In this document: positions 55,236 through 62,742 of the stretch, one piece after another
Layout of the letters: every line of letters begins with the position of its first letter
Position numbering within the stretch: the first letter of the stretch is position 1
Assembly (NCBI GenBank): GCA_038239305.1
Contig: JBBSEW010000001.1
Span: 66,463 to 130,462 of the forward strand
Length of the DNA stretch: 64,000 nucleotides
Origin: JALYUA01 sp038239305
Lineage (GTDB): Bacteria > Acidobacteriota > Thermoanaerobaculia > UBA5066 > Gp7-AA6
Direction: 5' to 3'
Made by a program: the position numbers and the translations under genes
The notes under the pieces: generated by a model
Told to the model about the DNA's origin: nothing
Databases searched by the model: none
The model's input: the letters and a program-made list of their open reading frames with translations, nothing else

Positions 55236-55267
55236 AACCCCCCCGCAGGCCTCTCGGCTCAAACCTT

Positions 55268-55318
55268 CGCGTGTTATGTTTCTCGACCCCTCTGCGGCCC
55301 CATCGTCTAGGGGTTAGG
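55268..55318 (+). repeat. 51-bp direct repeat, right copy
   Basis: Intact copy that leads into the full tRNA-Glu gene; one mismatch (CTGCGG against CAGCGG) to the copy at 55104. Confidence 0.9.
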
Positions 55319-55370
55319 ACACGGCTCTTTCAAGGCCGACGCACGGGTTCGAATCCCGTTGGGGCCGCCA
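55296..55370 (+). tRNA. tRNA-Glu (anticodon UUC)
   Basis: Acceptor GGCCCCA pairs with TGGGGCC (55360-55366), discriminator G, encoded CCA at 55368-55370. Anticodon loop CTTTCAA gives UUC; T arm GGGTTCGAATCCC. The 3' two-thirds is also the last 19 codons of the integrase on the other strand, showing that the gene is the integration site and is kept intact by the element. Confidence 0.97.
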
Positions 55371-56618
55371 CTTTCCTTCCAATGACTTAGCACCGTTCTG
55401 AGCAACGGCGCTTTCGTCCGTCGCGCAGCCCTCGCGCAGCCCGTTGGAGTTTTCCGCAGATCCGACGAGTTCCACCGCGTCCCGAAGATGCGCAGGAGAG
55501 AGGTGCGCGTACCGGATCGTCATGCGAATGTCGGCGTGACCCAAGAGTTCCTGAATCGTGCGCAGGGGCGTACCAGCGATCGCAAGCCACGAGGCAAACG
55601 TGTGACGGATGGAGTGGGGCGTCAGCTCCGGGCGGACTCCCGCAAGGCGTTTCGCCACAGAGAAGGCCCTCTGAACCTCGCGGCCCGGTAGCGGCGAGCC
55701 GTCTGCCCGGGTAAACACTCGCGCGGCGCCCAATCCTCGTGGGAGGCTCAACAGGAGAGCTCTCAGACCGTCGGAGATCGGAACCGTCTTGCGGCGACGG
55801 ACCTTCTCCTGCGGGATCGAGAGGACACCCCGCTCGAAGTCCACATCAGCCCACGTAAGAGCGACGATTTCGCCCAGGCGCGAGCCGGTGTAGAGCAGGG
55901 TCTTGAAGATCGGCACGGTCGCGCGAAGCCGCTCGCGGTATTCGCCCGTCGCGATCGAATCCGGGCGCCGCCCTCCCCCGTACCGCCTCGGGTCAGGGGC
56001 GCCGAGACCGAGCTTGACGGGTCCGAGGGTCCGCAGCTGGCCGACGTACCGGCGCCACGCCGCCTCATCTTCGAAGGCGGAGATGAATCGGTCCCATTCC
56101 GCGCGCTCGAAGAAGATCAGCCGCCCGTTCTCCGATGGAAGCATCGGGACGGAGCCGCGGCGGATCGGATTGCGCTCGATCAGCCCCCAGGCCTCACCCT
56201 TGTTCAGGATCGCCTTCACGATGGCCCACTCGCGATTGACCGTGCCCGGCTTCGCCTTCTTCGCGAGCCGCATCTGCCGGTACTTCTCGACGTCGATCGG
56301 CTTCAGCGAAGAGACGAGGCGATCGCCGAAGAACGGCATGACGTTCTTGGAGATCGCGAACGTCGTGCGCTCGCGAGAGCCCTCGGACATCTGCGGGCAG
56401 TGCGTCTCCAGGTATGCCTGGGCGAGGGTGCGGAACGTGATTCGGTGGTTCTCGGTCCCGCGGCGCGCTGCAGCAGTCGCGAGACGCTGCTTGTAGATCG
56501 TGACCGCCTGGGCGTAGGAGACCCCGGAGAGCGTCTCTTGACGCTGGGCGCTCTTCTTCGTCCCGTCCGAGTAGTACCGGAGGACGTAGGAGCCATCAGA
56601 GCGTTTCTTGAGCGACAT
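55314..56618 (-). CDS. int: Tyrosine recombinase (integrase)
   Basis: A 434-residue phage-type integrase. Catalytic residues are Arg247 in LYTGSRLGEIVAL, His335 and Arg338 in HSIRHTFASWL, His361 in LLGHADIRMTIRY and Tyr370. The N-terminal part has a short DNA-arm domain and a core-binding domain (about 60-160). An insertion of about 30 residues (205-235, Arg/Gly-rich) precedes the catalytic region. The last 18 residues (WRPQRDSNPCVGLERAVS) are encoded by the tRNA-Glu 3' part. The ATG at 56618 follows GGGAGGCACCG. Confidence 0.95.
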   Translation of the reverse strand: MSLKKRSDGSYVLRYYSDGTKKSAQRQETLSGVSYAQAVTIYKQRLATAAARRGTENHRITFRTLAQAYLETHCPQMSEGSRERTTFAISKNVMPFFGDRLVSSLKPIDVEKYRQMRLAKKAKPGTVNREWAIVKAILNKGEAWGLIERNPIRRGSVPMLPSENGRLIFFERAEWDRFISAFEDEAAWRRYVGQLRTLGPVKLGLGAPDPRRYGGGRRPDSIATGEYRERLRATVPIFKTLLYTGSRLGEIVALTWADVDFERGVLSIPQEKVRRRKTVPISDGLRALLLSLPRGLGAARVFTRADGSPLPGREVQRAFSVAKRLAGVRPELTPHSIRHTFASWLAIAGTPLRTIQELLGHADIRMTIRYAHLSPAHLRDAVELVGSAENSNGLREGCATDESAVAQNGAKSLEGKWRPQRDSNPCVGLERAVS

Positions 56619-56630
56619 CGGTGCCTCCCC

Positions 56631-57209
56631 TCAGAGTCCGCGCTTCTCGAGCCAGCCCGCGACACGAGCCCGTGTCCAGCCGTGCTTCTCCAGATGGATG
56701 ATGTGGGTCTCGAGAGTCCTGCCGGCGGAGCATCCGGCCTTGCCTGCAGGACAGGCGGTCGTCTGCTCCGAGAGCAGCTCCGGGAACTCCTCTGCGAGGA
56801 ACGGGCCCGTCATGTTGCGAGGCTCAAGTCCGAGAGCGACCCAAGCCGCGCCCAGCGCCGTGCTTCCGAGGATCGGCCCGTCGCCTACGGTCCGCTCGAA
56901 GGCCATGTCGCGTCGGCCCTGGGGATGAACCTTCGAACCCTTCCGAATCGCGGCGGAGAGCTTGCCGTGTGACCGCTTTGCGCCAGATAGGCGCGATGGG
57001 CCCTTCTTGAGCCGCGGCGACTCGGCCACGGCAACGGTAAGAGCCTCCGCGATCGAGACCGGCTCGCCGCGTTCGTGAGCGACTTCGCGGCTGAGCCGCT
57101 CGAGATCGGCCCGCACCGGGGAATCCACGTAGAGGTTCAGACGGGTCGGCGTACCTATTTCCCGCGGTCGCCCGCGTCCCCGTTTCTTCGTCTCAAGAGC
57201 CACGGTCAT
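56631..57209 (-). CDS. RHH-like DNA-binding protein
   Basis: A 192-residue protein. After a basic GRGRPREIG stretch, residues 22-60 (TRLNLYVDSPVRADLERLSR and what follows) look like a ribbon-helix-helix domain. The C-terminal 110 residues have four Cys/His candidates (TTACPAGKAGC, HIIHLEKHG) and no known family. The ATG at 57209 directly abuts a consensus -10 box. If that promoter is used, translation would begin at the GTG at 57203 on a leaderless mRNA. It lies between int and the excisionase-like gene. Confidence 0.65.
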   Translation of the reverse strand: MTVALETKKRGRGRPREIGTPTRLNLYVDSPVRADLERLSREVAHERGEPVSIAEALTVAVAESPRLKKGPSRLSGAKRSHGKLSAAIRKGSKVHPQGRRDMAFERTVGDGPILGSTALGAAWVALGLEPRNMTGPFLAEEFPELLSEQTTACPAGKAGCSAGRTLETHIIHLEKHGWTRARVAGWLEKRGL

Positions 57210-57238
57210 ATTTATACACCGCTAAATCAAGGTGTCAA
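57210..57238 (-). promoter_or_regulatory. Consensus sigma-70 promoter abutting the RHH-like gene
   Basis: On the minus strand, TTGACA (57238-57233), 16-nt spacer, TATAAAT (57216-57210). Six of six matches in the -35 and five or six of six in the -10. The expected transcription start (about 57203) is a G at an in-frame GTG. Confidence 0.75.
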
Positions 57239-57253
57239 GAACAATCTCTTGCC

Positions 57254-57532
57254 TCAGACCTCGACCGGCATCGGAGGCGCCTCGGTTTGGACGGTGCACT
57301 GCTCGAGGAACGCCACGAGATCCCCCTCCCGGTAGAGCACGCGCCCGGCTGTTCCCCTGCCCTTGCGCTCCGCACCGGCGAACTTGACGTATCGGGGCCC
57401 GCGGTTGGCGCAGCGCCACTTTCGGAGGGTGAAGACCGAGACGCCCAGGTACTCGGCAGCATCCCCCTCTCGGAACGCTCCGCGCGAGGCGCCGCTGGCC
57501 GGAACCGCCCCGACGGTGGCCGGCTTAGCCAT
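57254..57532 (-). CDS. Excisionase-like helix-turn-helix protein
   Basis: A 92-residue protein. Residues 20-80 (AFREGDAAEYLGVSVFTLRK, then RWxxxxRGPRYVKF and RVLYREGDLVAFLE) match the MerR-like winged helix-turn-helix of excisionases and element regulators (the AxYLGVSxxTLRxWxxxGxGPxxxKxGxxVxYxxxDLxxWL pattern). It is two genes from int, as expected of an excision or direction factor. The ATG at 57532 has only a weak ribosome-binding site. Confidence 0.82.
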   Translation of the reverse strand: MAKPATVGAVPASGASRGAFREGDAAEYLGVSVFTLRKWRCANRGPRYVKFAGAERKGRGTAGRVLYREGDLVAFLEQCTVQTEAPPMPVEV

Positions 57533-57850
57533 CGATTCGGACCCCCGATGGTGCCTTCAGTCGCGCCTGGCCCGCCGAAGTATCAGCGGGGATAGTAGTG
57601 GTCTTTTCTTGGATTAAAAATTCAACCATGCCCGGTCGGGTGCCTCCGGCCCTCTTGTGGGAGCCTCTGCTCTCAGGAACGAGGCGGGTGAATCTGCAAC
57701 ATTCCGCAGAATTCGCAGTTTCCGCGCCCGCTCTCCAGTCTCCGCAGATTTCTATGCGTAAGGGTTTCTTGTAATAAGTTATTTGTGTAGAAACAGATAG
57801 CCCAAACGGGGAGAGGAGAGGGCGAAATCTGCGGAAACTGCGGAATCTCG
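57533..57850. other. Intergenic region of about 318 bp with origin-like repeats
   Basis: The only gene-free stretch above 300 bp in the element. It holds several CCGCAGA motifs: direct copies at 57704 and 57742 and inverted copies at 57828 and 57839. A perfect 12-bp inverted repeat (TCCGCAGATTTC at 57741-57752 and its complement at 57825-57836) flanks a 72-bp AT-rich stretch containing TAATAAGTTATTTGTG. This layout fits iterons around a DNA-unwinding element, next to the primase gene. Confidence 0.55.
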
Positions 57851-60025
57851 TCAGCACGCGAAATACCTCGCGCCGCCCTTGAGAAGCGGTTCGAACCGGA
57901 TCAGGCCGCGTCCCAGAAGTCGAGAGAGCGAGGCGTCGAGTTGCTTAGGATTTCGGTGGCCGCCGAAGAGCCTGTTGATGTCGGCGCCAGTCAACCCCTT
58001 GGACCCCGCGGCTCGTAGCGCAGCGAGGATCTTGTCCGCATCCGGATCCCCACTCGCATCGCCGAAGATCACCCGAGCGGACTCGGCGCAGTAGTCCCAG
58101 AGGGCCAGCGCGGCGAGAAGGTGTTCTCTTCGAATGACCCGGCCGCCGTCAAGAAGGGCGTACAGCAGGGAGAGTCGAACGACCTGGGGGCGGGCGCGGC
58201 CGCAAACCGAACCGACCATGTTCGCCGGCTGGTCCTTCAGCTTGGAGTAGACCTCCGCCCAGAGTCGGTTAGCGCCGTCGTCGCGGTGCATGGCGGCGAT
58301 GGAGCGAGCCGTTTGAAGAGCTCGGCCGACCCTCGCGTAGAGCGGCCCGACCGGGACCTCCGAGAACCCGGAGCCGAACGGAAGATCCTTCGAGCTCTTC
58401 ACGCAGACCCAGAGAAAGCGGTTGGCGAATCCGTTAGCGATCCCGAGGCTATCGACGTGCTGTAAAAGCTCGTCGCGCGTGATGTGCCCGATGATCGAGA
58501 TGTGCGCGTCGGTGGCGCGCTCGGGAGAGTTCTTGTTGGTATTTGACAAGTCCCCGCTTTCCCAAGCCTGACGAATGAGGAGGCTCAGGGTGTTCCCGGG
58601 CCGCTTGCCGATAACGAGCGGCGAGGAGAACTCCGACTCGTGAACGAGCAGCCGCTTGTCCTCGGCGCCCTGGTCGATGCAGATTCGCTTGCTCGGGGAA
58701 CCGTCCTCGTTCGGCTCGTCTTTGTAGATCGGATCGCGGACGGCGTGGATCAGCCCCTCTCCGCTCGCGAGGTTGCCAACGATGTTCTTCTTCACCCAAC
58801 CTTCATCGACGACACGAAGAGCTCGCTTGACGTGGCCGAAGCTCGTGCCCTTTCCGGAGGCCGTCTTCCCAACGAGTACGGCGAAGATATTCGCGTAGTG
58901 CCGGTCGGCTTCGACTTCGAAATGCGGCCCCCGGCCGACGGCATTTCCAAAGCACGCCAGGAGCTGGATCAAGAGTGCCGCGCGATCGCTCTCGGTGTGC
59001 GGCTCGACCATGCGGACGAACTCGCCGGCGAGGCCGTAGAGCGCTTCATCTTTCAAGACCGGCCACGGCTCGCCCGGATCGCCCTTCGGTTCGTCCTCAA
59101 CCTCAACCGCAGCGGCAGCCTCGTCCGACGCGTGCTCTCCCGCGGCAAGGAATACCTCCGCCATCACGTCGCCGGCCGCCCCGATGCCCCGCTTCTCGAT
59201 CAACTCTCCGAGATCCTTGAAGCCCGCGGGGTACCTCGCGAGAATGGGCTTGGCGCCACATGCCCTGAGAGCGACGACCGTCTTCGCGGCCGCTTGTTGG
59301 CCCTCCTCGTCATTGTCGAGCGATACGTAAACGTGGCGATTCCGAAACAGCTCGGCGCGTTCCTCGACGGCCGCGACCGCATTCCCAACCCCGGGAATAC
59401 CGATCGGGCAGGCACCTAAGCGCTCCGCCAGTGCCATCGCACCAAGCCAATCGGCGAGTCCTTCTACGATCCAATCCGCGTCAAAAGAATCGAGCAGATG
59501 CCCGTAGGTGGTGCCCTTAACCCGCGCCCCTGTCATCAGCAGAAAATTCGGACCGTTGACCTGATCTCGGGACATCGCTGGCCGGCGGTGAACGTTCACG
59601 ACCTCTCCGGCGCTGTCGTTGAGACGGACCGCGATCCGGTAGCGCCCACCGGAAGCAAACCGCACGCAATCCCCAGGTATTGGCCAGAGACCTCGAGACG
59701 TGAGGTACGCCTCGCCTTCAGGATCAGCCTGAGCCAGCTTGTTCCAATAAGCCTTCGCATCGGGCGGAGATGACTTCGGCACGCGGGGTTCCGGGTAGCC
59801 CGGAGCCGAGGGATCGGGCATGAGGTCGCTCATGGCAAGCCCGACCGCCGCGACTACGTTCTCAGTCGGACATCCGGCGTGACAATTAAGGATTGTTTTC
59901 CCTCCCTGGCCGATTCCGACCGAGAGAGACGGGCTTCGGTCTTCATGACTCGGACAGCGCGCCATCCACTTCCCAGGAAGGCCGGTCAACCCCGAAAATC
60001 GAGCCGCCACTGCTTCAGGCAGCAT
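57851..60025 (-). CDS. Primase with CHC2 zinc finger, Toprim and P-loop domain
   Basis: A 724-residue replication protein. A CHC2 zinc finger comes first: Cys24, His27, Cys48, Cys52 in ARCPSHEDRSPSLSV and LNCHAGC. A Toprim domain follows with Glu188 in WIVEGLADWLG and Asp237/Asp239 in YVSLDNDEEGQQAA. Then comes a C-terminal domain of about 400 residues with a modified P-loop GKTASGKGTS (386-395), similar to DUF3987-type proteins of mobile elements. It would prime and help unwind element DNA. I use the ATG at 60025 because it has CGGAG upstream and gives the family N-terminus; a TTG 11 codons earlier is possible. Confidence 0.88.
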   Translation of the reverse strand: MLPEAVAARFSGLTGLPGKWMARCPSHEDRSPSLSVGIGQGGKTILNCHAGCPTENVVAAVGLAMSDLMPDPSAPGYPEPRVPKSSPPDAKAYWNKLAQADPEGEAYLTSRGLWPIPGDCVRFASGGRYRIAVRLNDSAGEVVNVHRRPAMSRDQVNGPNFLLMTGARVKGTTYGHLLDSFDADWIVEGLADWLGAMALAERLGACPIGIPGVGNAVAAVEERAELFRNRHVYVSLDNDEEGQQAAAKTVVALRACGAKPILARYPAGFKDLGELIEKRGIGAAGDVMAEVFLAAGEHASDEAAAAVEVEDEPKGDPGEPWPVLKDEALYGLAGEFVRMVEPHTESDRAALLIQLLACFGNAVGRGPHFEVEADRHYANIFAVLVGKTASGKGTSFGHVKRALRVVDEGWVKKNIVGNLASGEGLIHAVRDPIYKDEPNEDGSPSKRICIDQGAEDKRLLVHESEFSSPLVIGKRPGNTLSLLIRQAWESGDLSNTNKNSPERATDAHISIIGHITRDELLQHVDSLGIANGFANRFLWVCVKSSKDLPFGSGFSEVPVGPLYARVGRALQTARSIAAMHRDDGANRLWAEVYSKLKDQPANMVGSVCGRARPQVVRLSLLYALLDGGRVIRREHLLAALALWDYCAESARVIFGDASGDPDADKILAALRAAGSKGLTGADINRLFGGHRNPKQLDASLSRLLGRGLIRFEPLLKGGARYFAC

Positions 60026-60085
60026 CGGTGCTCCGGCTATCGAGCTGTTTGCGAGCAACCTCGAGGACTTGGCTCGGATCGCAGT

Positions 60086-60418
60086 TCATGCCGACTCCGC
60101 GTGCTCGATGAGCACCACGAGTTCTTCGCCCTTCACCAGCGGTCGATAGGGCCCCTCTCCGGGTCCGGGTAGGACGCGGATCGCCGGAATGACACGTGAG
60201 AATCCCTTTCCTCTGTGCGTCCCCGGAACGGATGTCCTGGGAACGAACATCACTCCACGAACCTTGCCGTCTTTCTCCGACACCCGGGCTCCCGCCTCGA
60301 GGAGCCGGATCTGCGCTTGCTCGAGCCGTTGCCGGAATCCCGGCGAGTCCATGAGCTTCTCGAGGAACTCGCTGTGTCCGGCGCGACCCCGAGCGGTGAG
60401 TCGAGAACGGACTGGCAT
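60086..60418 (-). CDS. Hypothetical protein of the integrative element
   Basis: A 110-residue protein. The middle is helical (SEFLEKLMDSPGFRQRLEQA, QIRLLEAGARV) and the C-terminal half is beta-rich (EDGKVRGVMFVPRTS-like, GEELVVLIEHA). No family. The ATG has no ribosome-binding site. It lies just before the primase gene in the same direction. The frame following the XRE-like stop upstream remains coding-like, so the true 5' end is not certain. Confidence 0.5.
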   Translation of the reverse strand: MPVRSRLTARGRAGHSEFLEKLMDSPGFRQRLEQAQIRLLEAGARVSEKDGKVRGVMFVPRTSVPGTHRGKGFSRVIPAIRVLPGPGEGPYRPLVKGEELVVLIEHAESA

Positions 60419-60576
60419 GCGGGCGGCTGCGACGGAACGTGTTCAACGATCGCCCCAGTGCCAAGTCGGAAAAGGCGATCCAGCGTGTAACCCGGAAGTG
60501 GTTGCGGGTCGAGCGTGTAGCCGCGCTGGGGCGGAGGAACGATCGTAAGCCGGGTGGTGCAGGCGGCGGAACTCGG

Positions 60577-60801
60577 TCACAGCTCCTCCCCGGTACCGCC
60601 CGCCGCGGCGGCCTGCTTCACCGCGTTACGAAGGCGTTGGAGCTCGCCGGGCCGTGCTCGGTCCGGGAATCGCTCAATCAGTGAGACGTGCGCGGCAGAG
60701 AATCCTGCGGCAAGGGCGGCGCGCGCGAGGGTGATTCCCCGACGCGTTCGGTATTCGCGAATCTCTGTTGACGGGTAGAAGCGGCGAAGTGGTTCCATCA
60801 C
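60577..60801 (-). CDS. XRE-like helix-turn-helix regulator
   Basis: A 74-residue protein. EIREYRTRRGITLARAALAA followed by GFSAAHVSLIERFPDRA is a Cro/C1-type helix-turn-helix with a short last helix. It probably controls the element's genes. The start is GTG 60801 or ATG 60798; an inverted repeat (60797-60816) covers the start, which suggests autoregulation. It is followed in the same frame by an open stretch without a start codon. Confidence 0.65.
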   Translation of the reverse strand: MMEPLRRFYPSTEIREYRTRRGITLARAALAAGFSAAHVSLIERFPDRARPGELQRLRNAVKQAAAAGGTGEEL

Positions 60802-60816
60802 ACGATGAAGTGTGAT
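60797..60816. promoter_or_regulatory. Palindromic operator candidate at the XRE-like gene start
   Basis: ATCACAC (60797-60803), 6-nt spacer GATGAA, GTGTGAT (60810-60816): a perfect 7-bp inverted repeat covering the start codon, the usual size for an XRE dimer site. Confidence 0.6.
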
Positions 60817-60843
60817 GCCGAATCGGAGTCCTTGCTTGTAACC

Positions 60844-61626
60844 CTAAAGCGTCACGATTTCATCGACACAGGACAGCAGCTCGCGGAGATGAGCGCCTCC
60901 GAAATCGTCCGGATTGCCGGCCAGGCCTGATCGCCTAACGCGCCTGAGCGTGATCGGCTTGCGCCGGCAAAGCTCACGAACTTCGCTGAGCCTCGGTTGG
61001 ATGTACGTCCGATAGAAGACTTCCGGGGCGGAAGATCTCCCGCTATGTCGCTGCCGGGGCCTCAAAGGGTCCAGGAGCCCGACGGTGGCCCAATCGAACG
61101 CCTTTGTAACCATCGCCGCAGCGACGGCGTAATCACGCTCGGTCTCGGTCCAGCCGTCCCAGTCAGCGGCTCTTCCGACCTTCGTCCAGGCTCTGAGCCT
61201 CCGCAGCTCTTCCTCTTGTGGCCCCTTGTCCTCTTGCGGGCGGCGCTTCTGCGCTCGAACCCACAAGTACGCAATCGGGGCGGCGTACTTCATCCGGCGT
61301 AGAAAGACCGCACGTCCGCTCGCCGCATCCCGCCCGCCGCGCTTGTGAATCCCACGCGCCTTGCGTCCTTTGGAATGCTCAAGCTGAAAGCGGAGCAACT
61401 CGTCGAGAAGAACCGGGTCGTTCCCGCAACTCGGCCCATCTGAGAGCCGATCGGCGGCTTCGCTCAGAGCGGCCAGGTTGCGAAAATGATGGACGATGGC
61501 GCCCGATGGACCATCTCTGACGCTTATCCTGCCTGTTCGCCTCGATCGGCGTATCACGAAAGGCCTAAAGGCCGGCCCACCTTCGGCCAGCTGCTCGATG
61601 ATCCCAGCGTGAGCCTCTCCGTCCAA
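60844..61626 (-). CDS. Hypothetical protein of the integrative element
   Basis: A 260-residue soluble protein, mostly helical and very basic (RRSRRTGRISVRDG, RRMKYAAPIAYLWVRAQKRR, then a Trp-rich RAADWDGWTETERDY). No family is recognised. The TTG at 61626 is the only start in the frame that keeps the first 30 residues. It lies upstream of the XRE-like gene in the same orientation. Confidence 0.55.
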   Translation of the reverse strand: MDGEAHAGIIEQLAEGGPAFRPFVIRRSRRTGRISVRDGPSGAIVHHFRNLAALSEAADRLSDGPSCGNDPVLLDELLRFQLEHSKGRKARGIHKRGGRDAASGRAVFLRRMKYAAPIAYLWVRAQKRRPQEDKGPQEEELRRLRAWTKVGRAADWDGWTETERDYAVAAAMVTKAFDWATVGLLDPLRPRQRHSGRSSAPEVFYRTYIQPRLSEVRELCRRKPITLRRVRRSGLAGNPDDFGGAHLRELLSCVDEIVTL

Positions 61627-61863
61627 GACTCCCCGCCTCTCTCCCCGCGAAAGGAATGACAGGCGGCAGACGGCGCGGAGGGCCGCGGGTTCGGGTTACC
61701 CAGCCCTCGCCAGGAACCTATCCGCCCGCACCAATGGTCGCACGAGAGGGTCGGTTCGCGCACACGATTCGCGGCGCAGCGACGAAACGTCAGGCGGAAA
61801 GGGGAAAGCAGAGGCAAAAGGAAGCGAAAGCGTGCAATCCCCGAAAACTCGGCGGAGAACGGG

Positions 61864-62368
61864 TTAGCGAGGAGGATCGCCGGTGTACAGCTTCGGCGTC
61901 CACCCGAACACCTTCGCGAGGGAACAGTCCGCGAGCTCCGGGACGAAGTCCTCGGGGTCTGACGGCCAGTGCCCCGGTCGTTTGTGGGCGTGGTGCGCCG
62001 CGGAGGCCACCGAGGCGCGTGAGGAAACCTCGAAGAGATCTACGGTCAGACCGACCTCATCGCCCCACGCTGTGATATTGCCCGCGAGAACGTAGTCGAA
62101 ACCGTCCGCGGCGGCGTGATCCATCGCGGAAGCCGCAGACTCCTGGCCGGCGGTCCAAACGACGACTCGGTAGTTCTTCTGGCTCAGCATCCCCAAGAGG
62201 GCGCCCGTGACCTTCTGACAGGCTTCCGGCTCGCTCCCGGTTACCTGCAGCAGAAGGGATGCGGGGATTCGCTGCGAGCGTCTTGCCGGGCGCCCACTGC
62301 CCCTCCGTGTGGCGGGTGGCCGAGCATCCGAGGGTGCGCACCAGGAGAACAAGGGCGGCTCTTCTCAT
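61864..62368 (-). pseudogene. Frameshifted lipoprotein gene, DUF4823-like
   Basis: A perfect AAGGAGGCGCAACG site and ATG at 62368 begin MRRAALVLLVRTLGCSATRH, a lipoprotein signal with lipobox TLGC. That frame continues QWAPGKTLAANPRIP and is then lost. From about 62260 the downstream frame has LLLQVTGSEPEACQKVTGAL, then SAMDHAAADGFDYVLAGNIT, followed by a WGDEVGLTVDLFEVSS strand and HWPSDPEDFVPELADCSLAK, resembling DUF4823 lipoproteins, and stops at 61864. The coding identity shifts by one base near 62260, so it is a pseudogene or an assembly error. Confidence 0.65.
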
Positions 62369-62504
62369 CGTTGCGCCTCCTTCGTGTGTTTCGGAGATTG
62401 TGCCCTAGAGTCGAGTGATGCCTCCAAGCCCTCGGCCCTCCCCTCCGCAGAATCCCTTCCTTCAGATCGCGCGAAAAGCCCTCGACACCTGAGGCCCGAG
62501 CCCT

Positions 62505-62663
62505 GTGCTCACGGTCGCGACCGCGATCCGAGACGCGCGCGCAGGCGGGCTGCGACAGGCCGCGAAGCTACTCGGTGAGAAGGGGCAGCTCGGGCTCGCC
62601 TTGGAACTCGAGAGGCTCGCAGAAGCCACTGAGCACGATCCGATCGTAGGCCGGCTGGCGTAG
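62505..62663 (+). CDS. Possible 52-residue small protein
   Basis: GTG-initiated: LTVATAIRDARAGGLRQAAK then LALELERLAEATEHDP. It forms an amphipathic helix with good codon use. The ribosome-binding site is weak (GAGG 10 nt upstream). A second small ORF of 24 codons lies just before it (62418). It is the only plus-strand candidate in this part of the element. Confidence 0.35.
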   Translation: MLTVATAIRDARAGGLRQAAKLLGEKGQLGLALELERLAEATEHDPIVGRLA

Positions 62664-62742
62664 GCAAGTCACAAGCACGGGTATAACCCCCGGCCCCCCC
62701 CTACCTTGAGGCTACGTCACCCGTGGCGATGCGGAGAACGTT

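Noticed and set aside
61627..61863. Overlapping ORFs in the gap before the lipoprotein relic
   Set aside because: No family, no ribosome-binding site, and they disagree in frame; no gene is called.
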